Shown here: positions 34,040 through 44,614 of the stretch, one piece after another
Layout of the letters: each line of letters starts with the position of its first letter
How positions within the stretch are numbered: position 1 is the first letter of the stretch
Source: Limonium bicolor
Taxonomy: Eukaryota; Streptophyta; Magnoliopsida; Caryophyllales; Plumbaginaceae
Length of the DNA stretch: 64,000 bases
Reading direction: 5' to 3'
Assembly (NCBI GenBank): GCA_023374045.1
Contig: CM041779.1
Span: 299,222,167 to 299,286,166, forward strand
Program-made: the position numbers and the translations under genes
Notes under the pieces: model-generated
The model's database searches: none
Told to the model about the DNA's origin: nothing
The model's input: only the letters and a program-made list of their open reading frames with translations

Positions 34040-36091
34040 GGATTGGAAACTCAGGGATCAGGTTGAATGTGTTGAACCAGGCTCAAGCAAAGAGCAATGG
34101 AATGGTCATCACAGGTATAACAATTAACCCTGATTAATTACCTTGGAAAAGTTGCCTAGAATTCTTAGAATCTACTCTATGATTTCAGGCACATTTTTAA
34201 TTAATGGAGTGGAGGCCACCGTTCTGTTTGATTCTGGAGCCTCCCATTCATTCATATCACAGGCATTTCATGCTAAGATAGATGCCCCTACAGAGGATAT
34301 CCATGACTGCTCAGTCTTATTGCCATCCAGAGAGTTAATCAAGTGCAGTAAGCAATGCAAGGACTTGAACATACACATCAAGGGAGCAGATTTCCTTTTT
34401 GATGCCATTGTCTTCCCTGGCATGGGATTCGACATAATTGCGGGCATGGACACGCTACAGCGATACAGAGGTAGGCTACACTGTGCAGAGCATCGTCTCC
34501 TCTTGAAGTCTGCTACAGGGATCACAGTATCATACCGAATGCAGCCCAAGCAGCCGACTGTGAAGGTTGTATCGGCGTTATCCCTGATGAAGGAGGTGTC
34601 CAAGGGCGCGACCGCCTACTACTGTTATGCCCAGGATCTGAGGACGGATCCAAAGTCAGGAGCGATGTTCTCATTGTGTCGGAGTACCCCGACGTTTTTC
34701 CAGAGGAATTACCTGGACTACCACCATTGAGAGAGGTTGAGTTTAACATCGACCTCATACCTAGTACGGGACCGATTGCCAAGGCTCCCTACCGGATGGG
34801 CCATGCAGAGATGGTTGAATTGAAGAAACAACTGCAGGAGTTACTAGATAAAGGTTTCATCCGACCCAGTGTCTCACCTTGGGGCACTCCTGTGTTGTTC
34901 ATCAAAAAGAAGGACGGAAGCTTGAGATTATGTATCAACTACAGGGAGTTGAATAATGTCACGATCAAGAACAAGTACCCACTGCCCAGGATCGATGACC
35001 TATTTGACCAGCTGAAGGGAGCAAGGGTGTTCTCCAAGATTGATCTGCGTTCTGGATATCACCAGATAGCAGTAGCTGAACCAGATATAGAGAAAACAGC
35101 GTTCCGAACCAGATACGGCCACTACGAGTTCACAGTGATGCCGTTTGGACTGACTAAAGCACCAGCGAGATTCATGGACCTGATGCAGAGGGTCTTCCAA
35201 GCCCAGCTAGACAAGTCAGTGGTCGTATTCATAGACGACATTTTGATCTTCTCCAAGAGTGGGGAGGAACATGAGCAACATTTGAGGACATTCTTAGAGA
35301 TTCTAAGAGAGAGGCAACTCTATGCCAAGTTCAGCAAGTGTGAATTCTGGCTGGACAAGGTATCATTTCTTGGACATGTGATCTCAGCTGAGGGAGTTTC
35401 AGTAGACCCAGCTAAAATTGAGGCGGTGAAGAGCTGGCACAGACCCCGCTCAGTGACTGAGATTCGGAGCTTCCTTGGGTTGGCTGGCTATTATAGACGC
35501 TTTGTGAAGGATTTCTCCAGGCTAGCCAAGCCCTTAACCTCTCTGATGAAGAAAGATAGCCCATTTGTATGGATAGAGGCATGTGAGGTCTCCTTTTAGG
35601 CGCTGAAGGATGCTTTGCCCACAGCTCCAATATTAGTAATCCCTGAGGGAAATAAGGGATTCAAGGTTTACTGCGATGCTTCAGGCAAAGGGATCGGTGG
35701 AGTATTGATGCAGAATGGCAGAGTTGTGGCTTACGCTTCTCGACAGCTGAAGAAGCACAAAGAAAATTATCCCACACACAACCTTGAGCTCCTCGCCATA
35801 GTTTTCGCTTTGAAGATCTGGCGACACTACCTGTATGGAGCCACATTCCGAATTATGACAGACCATAAGAGTTTGAAATACATCTGGACCCAGAAGGAGC
35901 TGAACTTGAGACAACGACGATGGATCGAGCTACTAGCTGATTATGATATCGACCTCCAGTACACTGAGGGTAAAGGGAATGTCGTGGCAGACGCTCTGAG
36001 CAGAAGAGCACATTCACTTCTTGCTCTCATAGAGATGACCACGATAGCTGAGGAGGATATGCAGCTTAGGACAGTGATGTGTATCTACAGG
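34040..36091 (+). pseudogene. pol: Tekay pol part 1: protease, reverse transcriptase, RNase H
   Basis: Lead-in LNVLNQAQAKSNGMVITG (34040-34114) is separated from TFLINGVEATVLFDSGASHS by a 74-bp GT-AG segment (34115-34188); exact removal restores the usual VxTGTFLxN sequence. The protease has the DSGA active site. A frameshift near 34640 leads into [50 protein letters not shown], and [10 protein letters not shown] (active-site Asp pair, about 35226). An in-frame TAG at 35597-35599 fits CAG changed to TAG in SF-Q-ALKDAL. RNase H follows: [39 protein letters not shown]. The frame is then cut by the CACTA element at 36092. Confidence 0.9.
34115..34188 (+). other. Candidate intron 3 at the start of protease (74 bp)
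   Basis: atcacag|gtataac ... gatttcag|gcaca. Removal in frame joins ITG to TFLINGV, as in uninterrupted Tekay proteins. Confidence 0.65.
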
Positions 36092-36393
36092 CACCGCCTA
36101 AATAGGTGTGAGCCCCTATTTCGGCGGTTTTACAATCGCCGAAATAGGTACACCTATCTCGGCGGTTGTAATAAAATCGCCGAAATAGGTGGGCGTGAAA
36201 ATCAAATTCTGACGGCGTCTATCTCGGCGGTTCTTAGCTCACAACCACTGAGATAGACTCATGGTCAATCTCAGCATCGGTCAATTCCAGAAGGCACCAT
36301 GAGTCTATCTCGGCGGTTGTGAGCTAAGAACCGCTGAGATAGGCCTATTTTTGTATCTATTTCGGCGGTTCTAAGCTAAGAACCGCCGAAATA
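36092..36393. repeat. Left subterminal repeats of the CACTA element
   Basis: At least five inverted units of ctatttcggcggtt / aaccgccgaaatag, some decayed to ctatctcggcgg. They form several hairpins, for example ggttcttagctcacaacc. Subterminal motifs in CACTA elements are bound by TnpA-type proteins. Confidence 0.85.
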
Positions 36394-36431
36394 CCCCCCC
36401 CCCCCCCCTTTTTTTGTTTTTTTCCATCCCA

Positions 36432-36479
<48 letters not shown>

Positions 36480-36489
36480 TATATATATA
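36394..36489. repeat. Poly-C tract and (TA)n microsatellite
   Basis: Fifteen C at 36394-36408 followed by T-rich sequence, then an almost pure TA run at 36434-36489. Confidence 0.95.
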
Positions 36490-37872
36490 CACCGCATTTA
36501 GTTCAATGAGACCTGTAATAAAGCTTCATCCACACAGGGAGCTCCAGCACACATTTAAAAAGTTATAAAAGCTCCCAATTAATATCAACGATGCGCCACA
36601 ATTTGAGAGTTAACAAAACCAATGCAATTACACTTAATTACACACTTTCATTACAAATAAAAAACCACATTACAATTCAAATCTACCATTACACCATCCA
36701 CAAGTGTACAGAATTACAATTACATACTCGAAAAAGTTCACAAAACATCTTCATGATCATCAATTCATTAAACTTGTGCATACGAACTCCGACCATTCCT
36801 CAAGCATCTCAACAATTTGAGTATCATCATACTGACCACCTTGAACACTTCTTCGTAAGCCTTGAAAAAAATGAACATTAATCTAAAACGTACAAGTCTA
36901 ACAACATGTAAAGAGCATAACTGAAACTTTCAGAGAATGTTACCTTGTCTAACGAGTGCTCTGGTAAAAGGTTCGACGCTCCTACTGAGTAAAGTCCCAC
37001 TCACTGCCTCACCAACGTTCTTCACAATGTGCATGATGTCTAAGCAGTGTCTCATAGGAAGATGACGCCAATAAGGTAGATCCCAAAAGATAGAACACTT
37101 TTTCCAAATGTTTTTCGCCGGTTTTGATGTGTTTCCAAATACATTTGCAATTTCCTTAACCTTTTCGTACACTTCCTCAGAGCTCAGAGGTAGACGGGCC
37201 ACACGAGTTTCGGCTTGACCATTGAACAACTTTCTCTTCGTTACTCGATAAGGGTGATCGTCGGGGAGAAGACGTCGATGACACATATAAACATTCTTCC
37301 CATAATGTTTTAAACGGTCCGAACAAGTGTCTTCCTCGCATATGGGACATGCAAATGTTCCTTTAACCGTGTAACCGGACAAGTTCCCATACGCAGGGAA
37401 GTCATTGACGGTACAGAACAACAAAGCCTTGAGCGTGAAATTCTCTCTTGCGTAAGCATCATATACCATGGTCCCCTCATTCCACAATAGCTTCAGATCG
37501 TCGATCAGAGGGGCAAGGTACACATCAATGCTATTACCTGGCTGCTTGGGACCAGATATCAGGAGAGATAACATGATGTACTTTCATTTCATACACAACC
37601 ATGAGGGCAAATTGTAGATCACTAGCAGAACAGGCCATGTACTGTGTTGACTACTCAATGTGCCGTACGGGTTCATTCCATCAGTACATAACCCAAGCCT
37701 CAGATTCCTATCTTCATGTCCGAAATATTCTTTGTACCGTTTGTTGATGTTTCTCCACTGAGGCCCATCATTTGGATGTCTTAATTTCTCATCACTCTTT
37801 CTACCCTCCGCATGCCATCGTAAGTTCTTTGAATCTTTCGGATTCGCAAACAACTGTTTGAATCTGGGTATA

Positions 37873-39403
37873 TGCAGAAGGTTATTTTCTGAGTGGTTAA
37901 ACTGGTGTAAAATTAAAAGAAAGGAAATTAAAATCTCAAATTATAAACGTCGGGCTGCAAACAAATCCCGGTCGTAGTTAGTAAAACAAGTGTCGTATCC
38001 ACAGGGAGATTGTTCAATTTATCCTAGTCTTGGTAGTTACTTAAAAACTGTAAAAAGGGGTTTAGCCGGAGGCAAGCTTGATTTGTTGTTTGATCAGTGC
38101 AAATATAATAAAAACAGTAAAAAGGTGAATTAATTGATGTGAATGGAAAAATGTATCCTAGGATAGCGGGGGAATTTCCTAAATTACTTAAACATATTTA
38201 TAACCCTGTCTCAATTATTTATTGCCTATTAGAGTTAATAATTGTCAGTTACGAACTCTTAATAAAAGCCTTAATATTTTCCTGCTCAGTCCGGAGTGTA
38301 AATACTAAGATTAATTCCTCTGTGGTACCTAGACTATCTCAAAATCATATGTTGATAGTTACCAAATTAATGCAGTCGTTTGTCGCGCAAAGCATTTAGC
38401 AATTTAGTTGAATGGAATTAAAACAAGTTAAAATAAGAGAGAAACAGGTGATAAATATTAATTTACGTAATATTAGAAATCAAACCCCCATCCTAGGATA
38501 CAAAAGAAAATTACTCAGACATTAACGGAGATAAGAAGAAAGCACAGACAGATTTTGACATTAATTCAGAGGAAGAACTAGTCTGCTCTCGCTCTCACTG
38601 CTGCTCTTCTATTTCTTTTGTTACTGCGTGAGTGTGGAATGTTGTGGTGATACGGGAGGAATATAAGTGAAAGCGAATGGATGAGTGTGGTGAAAATATT
38701 CTTCAGACTCCCGTCGTGCGTGGTGTATTCTTTTGCAGTTATGGTGCTGGGTTTATATAGAGGTTTGGATCCGTACGAATTTGATTGCAGATGAAGAAGA
38801 GCATTGATTGCTTCATTGATTGCGCAGGAGACAGAGCTGAATACGCGTGCGGAGTAGATGGATAAGTTGCAGACAGTGGGCGAGTTGCAGAAGACGGCGA
38901 AGACGGGCGAAGAAAACTGGTCGCGACTGTTTTTTTAGTCACGACCGCCTGTGGTACCGCCTATAAGGGAGCGGTTCCTTGTGTTGTCCGCCTGGACAAC
39001 CGCCCAATAAGTGGCGGTAACCTCCTTCACGTCCGCCTCCTTTAGAGGCGGTTGCCTGTGTGATGTCCGCCCAGTATGGGGCGGTAGCCTTGGTGTGAGA
39101 CGTCCGCTTGTTATCACGATGTACATGTCCGCCTGTTATCACGATGTACAGGCTTATTTCTTCTACCAGCTCTAGATTCTTCGTTTGGACTCCGTTTTTC
39201 GAGCCGTTTGCGCCTATGCGTTCGTCTCTTCGTGTACTTTGCTCCTAGCTTGGTTTTTCCTCATGTTTAAACCAATAATTTGTGAGATATTCAATAAAAC
39301 ATAAACCAGAGGAAAAACATACGATAAGTGAGAAATGAGCAGAAAAGTGCTGATATAATATATGAAATACACCCATAAAACATGCTCATTTAGACACTTA
39401 TCA
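37873..39403 (-). mobile_element. Solo LTR of an Athila-like element, nested in the CACTA transposase
   Basis: On the minus strand it starts TGATAAGTGTCTAAATGAGC (at 39403) and ends CTGCA (at 37873), homologous to the LTRs at 8636 and 14669. The same 5 bp, gtata, flanks it at 37868-37872 and 39404-39408. A solo LTR with intact duplication comes from recombination between the two LTRs of a once complete element. It contains a TATA box (38752-38759, minus) and a GTCCGC/GCGGAC hairpin cluster (38940-39150). Confidence 0.92.
38940..39150 (-). repeat. GTCCGC/GGCGGT hairpin cluster in the solo LTR
   Basis: Repeated gtccgcc...ggcggt pairs, each able to form a stem around AT-rich loops such as caataagtgg or agtatgggg. 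It sits in the same place as the 85-bp array of the other Athila-like LTRs. Confidence 0.8.
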
Positions 39404-40236
39404 GTATAATCGGCAAATACCAAAGTAGTTTTGCTAGAGGGCTTTTTTTCTGAATGGAGGAGTACTCACCATCTTTATGCTTATACCGGGACAACGAACA
39501 TTTCAGGCAATTGTCCTGATGCTCGTATTCACCCCTGTACAACACACAGTTGTTTGGACACGCGTGAATTTTTTTGTACTCTACTCCCATTGGACACACC
39601 CATATTTCTTTGCCTCATACGTGGTGGTAGGGAGACTGCGTTCTCATCCGGTAGCATATCATGAATCAGCTCGAGGAATGCCGTGAAACCTTTGTCACTC
39701 AATCCATATCTTCCCTTCAGGTTGAACAAATTCAATATAGCTGTCAATTTCGTGTACTTAGTGCGATATAACGCCGTCTTGGATGCGTCCAGCAACCTTT
39801 GATACTCATCCGGCCGGTTGACAAAATTATCCTCAACGTTATCAAGCATCTCGTCCATTTGCTCATCATGATAAGTTGGCTCACTGTCAACATTGACTCC
39901 GGAAGCGCTTGGGAGTTCTGACTCGTTAGTAGTATCGAATGTCTGCTCGGTTCTTGAGTTACACCGATCGTGACTGTAGGAAGCTGAAGCATTATCTTCA
40001 ACAGGTTCTCCATGAAAAGTCCATTTTCTATAATGTGGCATGAAACCACGGGTCTTCAGATGGAATTGTACGACGTTGATGCTTGAATATTGTCTGACCA
40101 CACCACAATCAACACAAGGACATGGAATTTTCTCCGCCTTTGTCCTGTCCTTGTGTTGCATTGCAGCTTTGCAAAACTCTTTCAGCATCTTGTCAAAATG
40201 TTCCCCTCTATCACCATACATCCAGTCACGCTCCAT

Positions 40237-42154
40237 ACTATGTGCAACAGATTCCAGGTGTGAGTTATAGCCTTTGTGAAACTAAAATGTTTATAGAATA
40301 TCGTCTATATTAAGTTGCACATGTTTATTTCTTAATGGAGCATGACTGGGATGATTGTCAAGTAGTCTAGCCTAACTCTAAGGTTGCAAACACAAAATAA
40401 ACTAGCATTTTAAATTTAACAAATTGTTGCACTTCTAAAACAGAAACCGGTGTTTAAAACAATATTACGAATACTTTTTCTACAAAAAATTCGGCATGAC
40501 CTTTGCATAATTGTACACATCCCGTGCTTATTATTCAGCACTCACCAAAGTCATCACAACCACAAACATTCCAACAATGGCAGCAACCAACAATTAAAAT
40601 AAATCAATTCCTTACTAGCTAACTGAAAACCAATTGCAAATTCAGATCATCAAACCAACATTTTCAATTCTCCACTGTATAAGTTCAAACCGGTTTAGAG
40701 ATTAAAACAGAATCCAGAGTTAAAATACGTACTTGTTTTTTAAGGATTTATGGAGAGGGGAGACTGGTGCCTGAGAGGTAGGCTTCTGTGCAAGAGATGC
40801 AGCAATACCACTTCTGATATGTCTCTGCAAGGGAGCAACAAAAAATAAATTACAAAAGAAATGCATAAACAAATATGGAATGAAGCTAAATACATAATTG
40901 CATTTATTATACAAAAAATAAGGTTTAGTTACTTACTTGTGCACAGAGGAGGAAAGTGCAACAGTAATGGAAGAAGGCGGGAAACAAGAGGTGATTCACG
41001 GACTTGAATGTAGTGAGACTTGATAAAAAAAATTAGATATTGTTAGACATATACACATACATCAAACAATATTAATTACAAAGAGATTTTGCTAAAAAAA
41101 AATCGGCATGACTTTTGCATAATTTTACCTATCCCATGCTTATTATTAAGCATTCACCAACCATTCATCAACATAAATTTCCATCACAAATCAAACTAAT
41201 ACCAAATTTATCCATCAAACCAAATTTTAATAATTTGTCGAAATCAAATACAAAGTAAAAAAAAAGAAAAAGATAAGTTAGATTGTATTACCGGTTCTAC
41301 CAACTCCGCTTTCAATCTACCGTGCAATGACTGAGGAGAGTTTCTTAACCACTTCTCTGTAGACAGAATAGAAACTCATTATTTTACGTATGATAATTGT
41401 TTGTAATTAGGATTGCAATATTACACATAATGAGCTTAAAAGATGAAAATGTAGGTTGAGTATATTACGGGTTCACAAATGAAATGTATTCAGCCCCGTA
41501 CGACTTCAATATGGTGAACCCATTTAGTGATTTCCCTCTACAAGGACACAACCATGCTTATTATTAAGCATTCACCAATCATTCAACAACACAAATTTCT
41601 ATCATAAACCAAACTAATATATACCAAATTTATTCATCAAACCAAATTCCAATAATTTGTGGAAATCAAATACAAAGTACAAAAGAGAAAAATGATAAGT
41701 TAGATTATATTACCGGTTCGTAAATGAATTGTTCTCCGCTCCGCTTTCAATCTACCATGAAATGGTTAAGAAGCTTCTTAAGTATTTATCTGTAGAGACA
41801 TAAATACATATAAATACAAGAGAAACTCAGTAGTTGTGTATGTTCCTTGTTATAAATATAGGATTGTAATTATAATGGACTGAAAAATGAAGACATAAGT
41901 TGACTATATTACATATTCACAAGTGAACTATTTTCAGCCCCGTATGAGTTCAATCTACAACAGCAGCTTAGTAATTACTCCCTACAAAGGCACAAACACA
42001 CAAAATGAGTAAAAAAAATCAAAATTTTCATTTAAACATTTCATCGAACACCTTATGAGCACATGTATTTTCACTTATTTTAAACTAAATATATACATAA
42101 ATCTTATACACACCACAAACTTAGACATTCACAAACACATTTACAATCTTAATA
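40237..42154 (-). other. Non-coding part of the CACTA element (intron or 5' region) with internal duplication
   Basis: No gene. A roughly 160-bp block beginning tgcttattattaagcattcaccaa occurs at about 41136-41295 and 41555-41716, and a shorter related piece at about 40525. This suggests a diverged 420-bp duplication. Confidence 0.55.
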
Positions 42155-42449
42155 TCAACATACAACACAACAAATACATGATTGGAACCCTAAAAATCGA
42201 GTTACCTCTCCCTCTCTGATTCGCAACTGCTGCAGCTGTTGTTGTGGGACTCGAACTGGGAGGCGGCGATGACGAAGACCACGGCGGCACCCACGGGCGA
42301 CGAGGCGGCGAAGACGGCGGCACCTACGGGCGGCGAGGTCGCGGTTGCGTGGTTGGTGTTCGTCGTTCGCCATTCACAACAGAGAGGAGGGGAGCAGTGA
42401 AATCGGTGAGAAAATACGATGAATTGGGTTCAGGGGGGTTTTAAAAGGA

Positions 42450-42781
42450 CCTATTTCGGCGGTTCTTAGTTAGGAACCGCCGAAATAGGTCCTTTTTATT
42501 TTAAAAAAATAAAAAGACCTATTTCGGCGGTTCCTAACAAAGAACCGCCGAAATAGATGAATAAAAATAAAAAAATAAAAAAACCTATTTCGGCGGTTCC
42601 TAGTAAGGAACTGCCGAAATAGGTCTATTTTATATTTTTAATTAAAGAGGGCTATTTCGGCGGTTCCTTACTAGGAACCGCCGAAATAGGTTCCCGACCT
42701 TTTTAGAAACCAACCTATTTCGGCGGTATGTTAACAACCGCCGAAATAGGGGCACCGAAACAGGCCATTTTTGTACTAGTG
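42450..42781. repeat. Right subterminal repeats and terminus of the CACTA element
   Basis: Five palindromic units, each ctatttcggcggttc...gaaccgccgaaatag separated by 4-20 bp of AT-rich sequence, then the terminal ccatttttgtactagtg. Better preserved than the left side. A GC-rich frame at 42155-42373 (minus) next to it might be a first exon, but this is not supported enough to call. Confidence 0.85.
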
Positions 42782-42784
42782 AGG

Positions 42785-44178
42785 GTGTCAGGCAGAAATT
42801 AGCAGATGGTTTGACTGATGGTCTGAAGTATGACTACGAGCTAGACAGTGAGGGACACCTTCGAGTCAGCGGCAGACTCTGCGTTCCTTAGGATGCGAAA
42901 GAACTTCAGACCAGGATTCTCTCTGAAGCTCATTCCTCTACATTGTCAGTACATCCTGGAGCCACCAAGATGTACAAGGATTTAAAGAAGTTATTCTGGT
43001 GGAGCGGGATGAAGAGGGATGTAGCAGACTTCGTCTCCCGATGTCTCACCTGCCAGAAGGTGAAGTTCGAGCATTGTCGACCAGGAGGCCAGATTCAGTC
43101 ATTACCGGTACCGTGCTGGAAGTTTGACGATATAAGTATGGATTTTGTGGTCGGTCTCCCTCCAGCTAGAGGTGAATTGAACAGAATTTGGGTGATAGTC
43201 GATAGGTTGACTAAGACAGCTAGGTTCATACCTATCAAGGACACATGGAAGGTGCCCAAACTAGCTGAGGTGTTCACCACAGAGCACATCCGGTACCATG
43301 GAGTACCGAAGACGATCGTCTCCGATCGTGATGCACGTTTCCTTAGTAGATTTTGGCGTCAGGTGCAGGAGGCATTTGGTACTCAGCTACGCCTTAGCAC
43401 AGCCTTCCACCCTCAGACAGATGGGCAGACCGAGAGGACGATTCAGACACTAGAAGATATGTTGAGAGTGGTCGCCTTAGACTATCAGGGGAGTTGGGTA
43501 GAGCGTCTACACTTGGTAGAGTTCTCCTACAACAACTCATATCACTTGTCTATCAGCATGGCACCATTTCAGGCTCTGTATGGCAGACCGTGCCGGACTC
43601 CTTTATCATGGAGTGACCCCGCTAAGGCAGTTTTGATTGGTCCGGAGTACATTTAGAGACTACAGGATGACGTCAGAGTTATTCAGCAGCACATGAGGGC
43701 AGCGCAGTCTAGGCAAAAATCTTACGGGGATCAGCATACCAGAGAGCTTGAATTTCATATCAGTGATATGGTCTTCCTACGAGTGTCTCCGATGAGAGGC
43801 ATCTTCAGATTTGGGATGAGAGGAAAGCTAAGCCCTAAGTATGTTGGTCCGTACAGGATTACGGAGCGCGTGGGCCCAGCAGCATATCGACTAGATCTAC
43901 CAGCGGAGTTAGGGAAGGTACAGGACGTGTTTCATGTATCTCAACTGGAGAAGTATGTACCTGACCCTTCTCACGTGCTACAACCAGAGAGATTGGAGAT
44001 TGAACCTACACTGAGATATGAGGAGACTCCCATTTGGATCTTGGACACGATGGTCCGAGAAACGAGAGGCAGATCAGTCAATCTAGTGAAAGTTCTTTGG
44101 GAGCATCATGGGGTTGAAGAAGCTACTTGGGAGACTGAGGACTCCATGAGAGTGAAGTACCCACACCTATTCACATGA
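42785..44178 (+). pseudogene. pol: Tekay pol part 2: integrase and chromodomain-like C-terminus
   Basis: Continues pol after the CACTA insertion: RQKLADGLTDGL, a TAG at 42889-42891, then the integrase zinc-binding region (AHSSTLSVHPG...CLTCQKVKFEHC). The DDE core follows: WKFDDISMDFVVGLP, IVSDRDARFLSRFW, STAFHPQTDGQTERTIQTLE. A TAG at 43654-43656 lies in the same frame before RLQDDVRVIQQHMRAAQSRQ. A GPY/F-type module (LSPKYVGPYRITERVGPAAYRL, DVFHVSQLEKY) is followed by ILDTMVRETRGRSVNLVKVL and WEHHGVEEATWE, a chromodomain-like tail of the type that targets integration to heterochromatin. Ends in TGA at 44176-44178. Confidence 0.9.
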
Positions 44179-44601
44179 TATTTCCTTGTATTCTTACCTT
44201 TAATAGGTTCTTGTTCATAGCGGTACGAGGGCGTACCTTGGCTCTTTTCGGGGGGGTAGTGCATACTCTTTCTTCGTCACCTCATCCAGATTATGCCTTG
44301 TTTGTTTTGTTAGTCGAGTGATGGAGAGGTGTATGTATGTACTTGATTTATACATTGTGTGATTCTTGAGTTCTATCTATGAAAATCTTGGTTTTGGTCT
44401 GATGTTGAGTAATCTTGAGTGGAATTTGGAAATGGAAATGAGTGGAAATAAATTGTGGAAGAAATTACAATTGGTATGGATTGGTATGGAATTATGTTTG
44501 GAATTGTTATTAGATGAACATCCTGGTGATTCTTGCCAGCACACCTGAAGTGGTGTGAGTAGCTATTAGTTGGTGTTAAACTTCGGGACGAAGTTTCTTT
44601 T
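44179..44601 (+). other. 3' untranslated region of the Tekay element
   Basis: No gene. A TGGAATTTGG / GGAATTATGTTTGG-rich stretch with tggaaatg repeats lies around 44405-44500. Confidence 0.6.
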
Positions 44602-44614
44602 AAGGGGGGTAGAC
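44602..44614 (+). other. Polypurine tract of the Tekay element
   Basis: aaggggggtagac directly before the 3' LTR start TGAAATACCCC. Confidence 0.85.

Larger units (their letters stand above)
36930..40236 (-). pseudogene. CACTA Tnp2-type transposase, truncated and interrupted
   Basis: Reads leftward. 40236-39620: transposase-associated domain (MERDWMYGDRG...PCPCVDCGVVRQYSS...HLKTRGFMPHYRKWTFHGE), then a linker to LLDASKTALYRTKYTKL and KGRYGLSDKGFTAFLELI. Frameshifts lie near 39630 and 39600. 39599-39404: CPMGVEYKKIHACPNNCVLY...CLKC. The solo LTR (37873-39403) splits the gene here. 37872-36930: LRWHAEGRKSDEKLRHP, GLCTDGMNPYGTLSSQHSTW, an in-frame TGA at 37584-37586 (CGA or AGA expected), MLSLLISGPKQPGNSIDVYL, FPAYGNLSGYTVKGTFACP and MRHCLDIMHIVKNV. 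The usual C-terminal portion is missing after about 36960. Tnp2 cuts and pastes CACTA elements; this copy cannot. Confidence 0.9.
36092..42781 (-). mobile_element. CACTA (En/Spm-like) transposon inserted in the Tekay pol
   Basis: The right end reads CACTAGTACAAAAATGGCC on the minus strand, a CACTA-type terminus. The candidate 3-bp duplication agg lies at 36089-36091 and 42782-42784. Both subterminal zones are packed with inverted CTATTTCGGCGGTT motifs. A Tnp2-family transposase (minus strand) lies inside. The left terminus begins CACCGCC rather than CACTAGT and does not match the right end, so it has decayed or been cut. Deleting element plus one agg does not put RNase H and integrase in one frame, so other changes happened. 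A solo LTR is nested within the transposase. Confidence 0.85.

Noticed and set aside
42155..42373. First exon of a second CACTA gene (minus strand, Arg-rich, possible donor at about 42205)
   Set aside because: Composition-driven frame in a GC-rich patch; no homology seen and no acceptor that joins it to anything.
42244..42444. Plus-strand Gly/Arg-rich frame
   Set aside because: Mirror of the GC-rich patch on the other strand, ends in the CACTA subterminal repeats.
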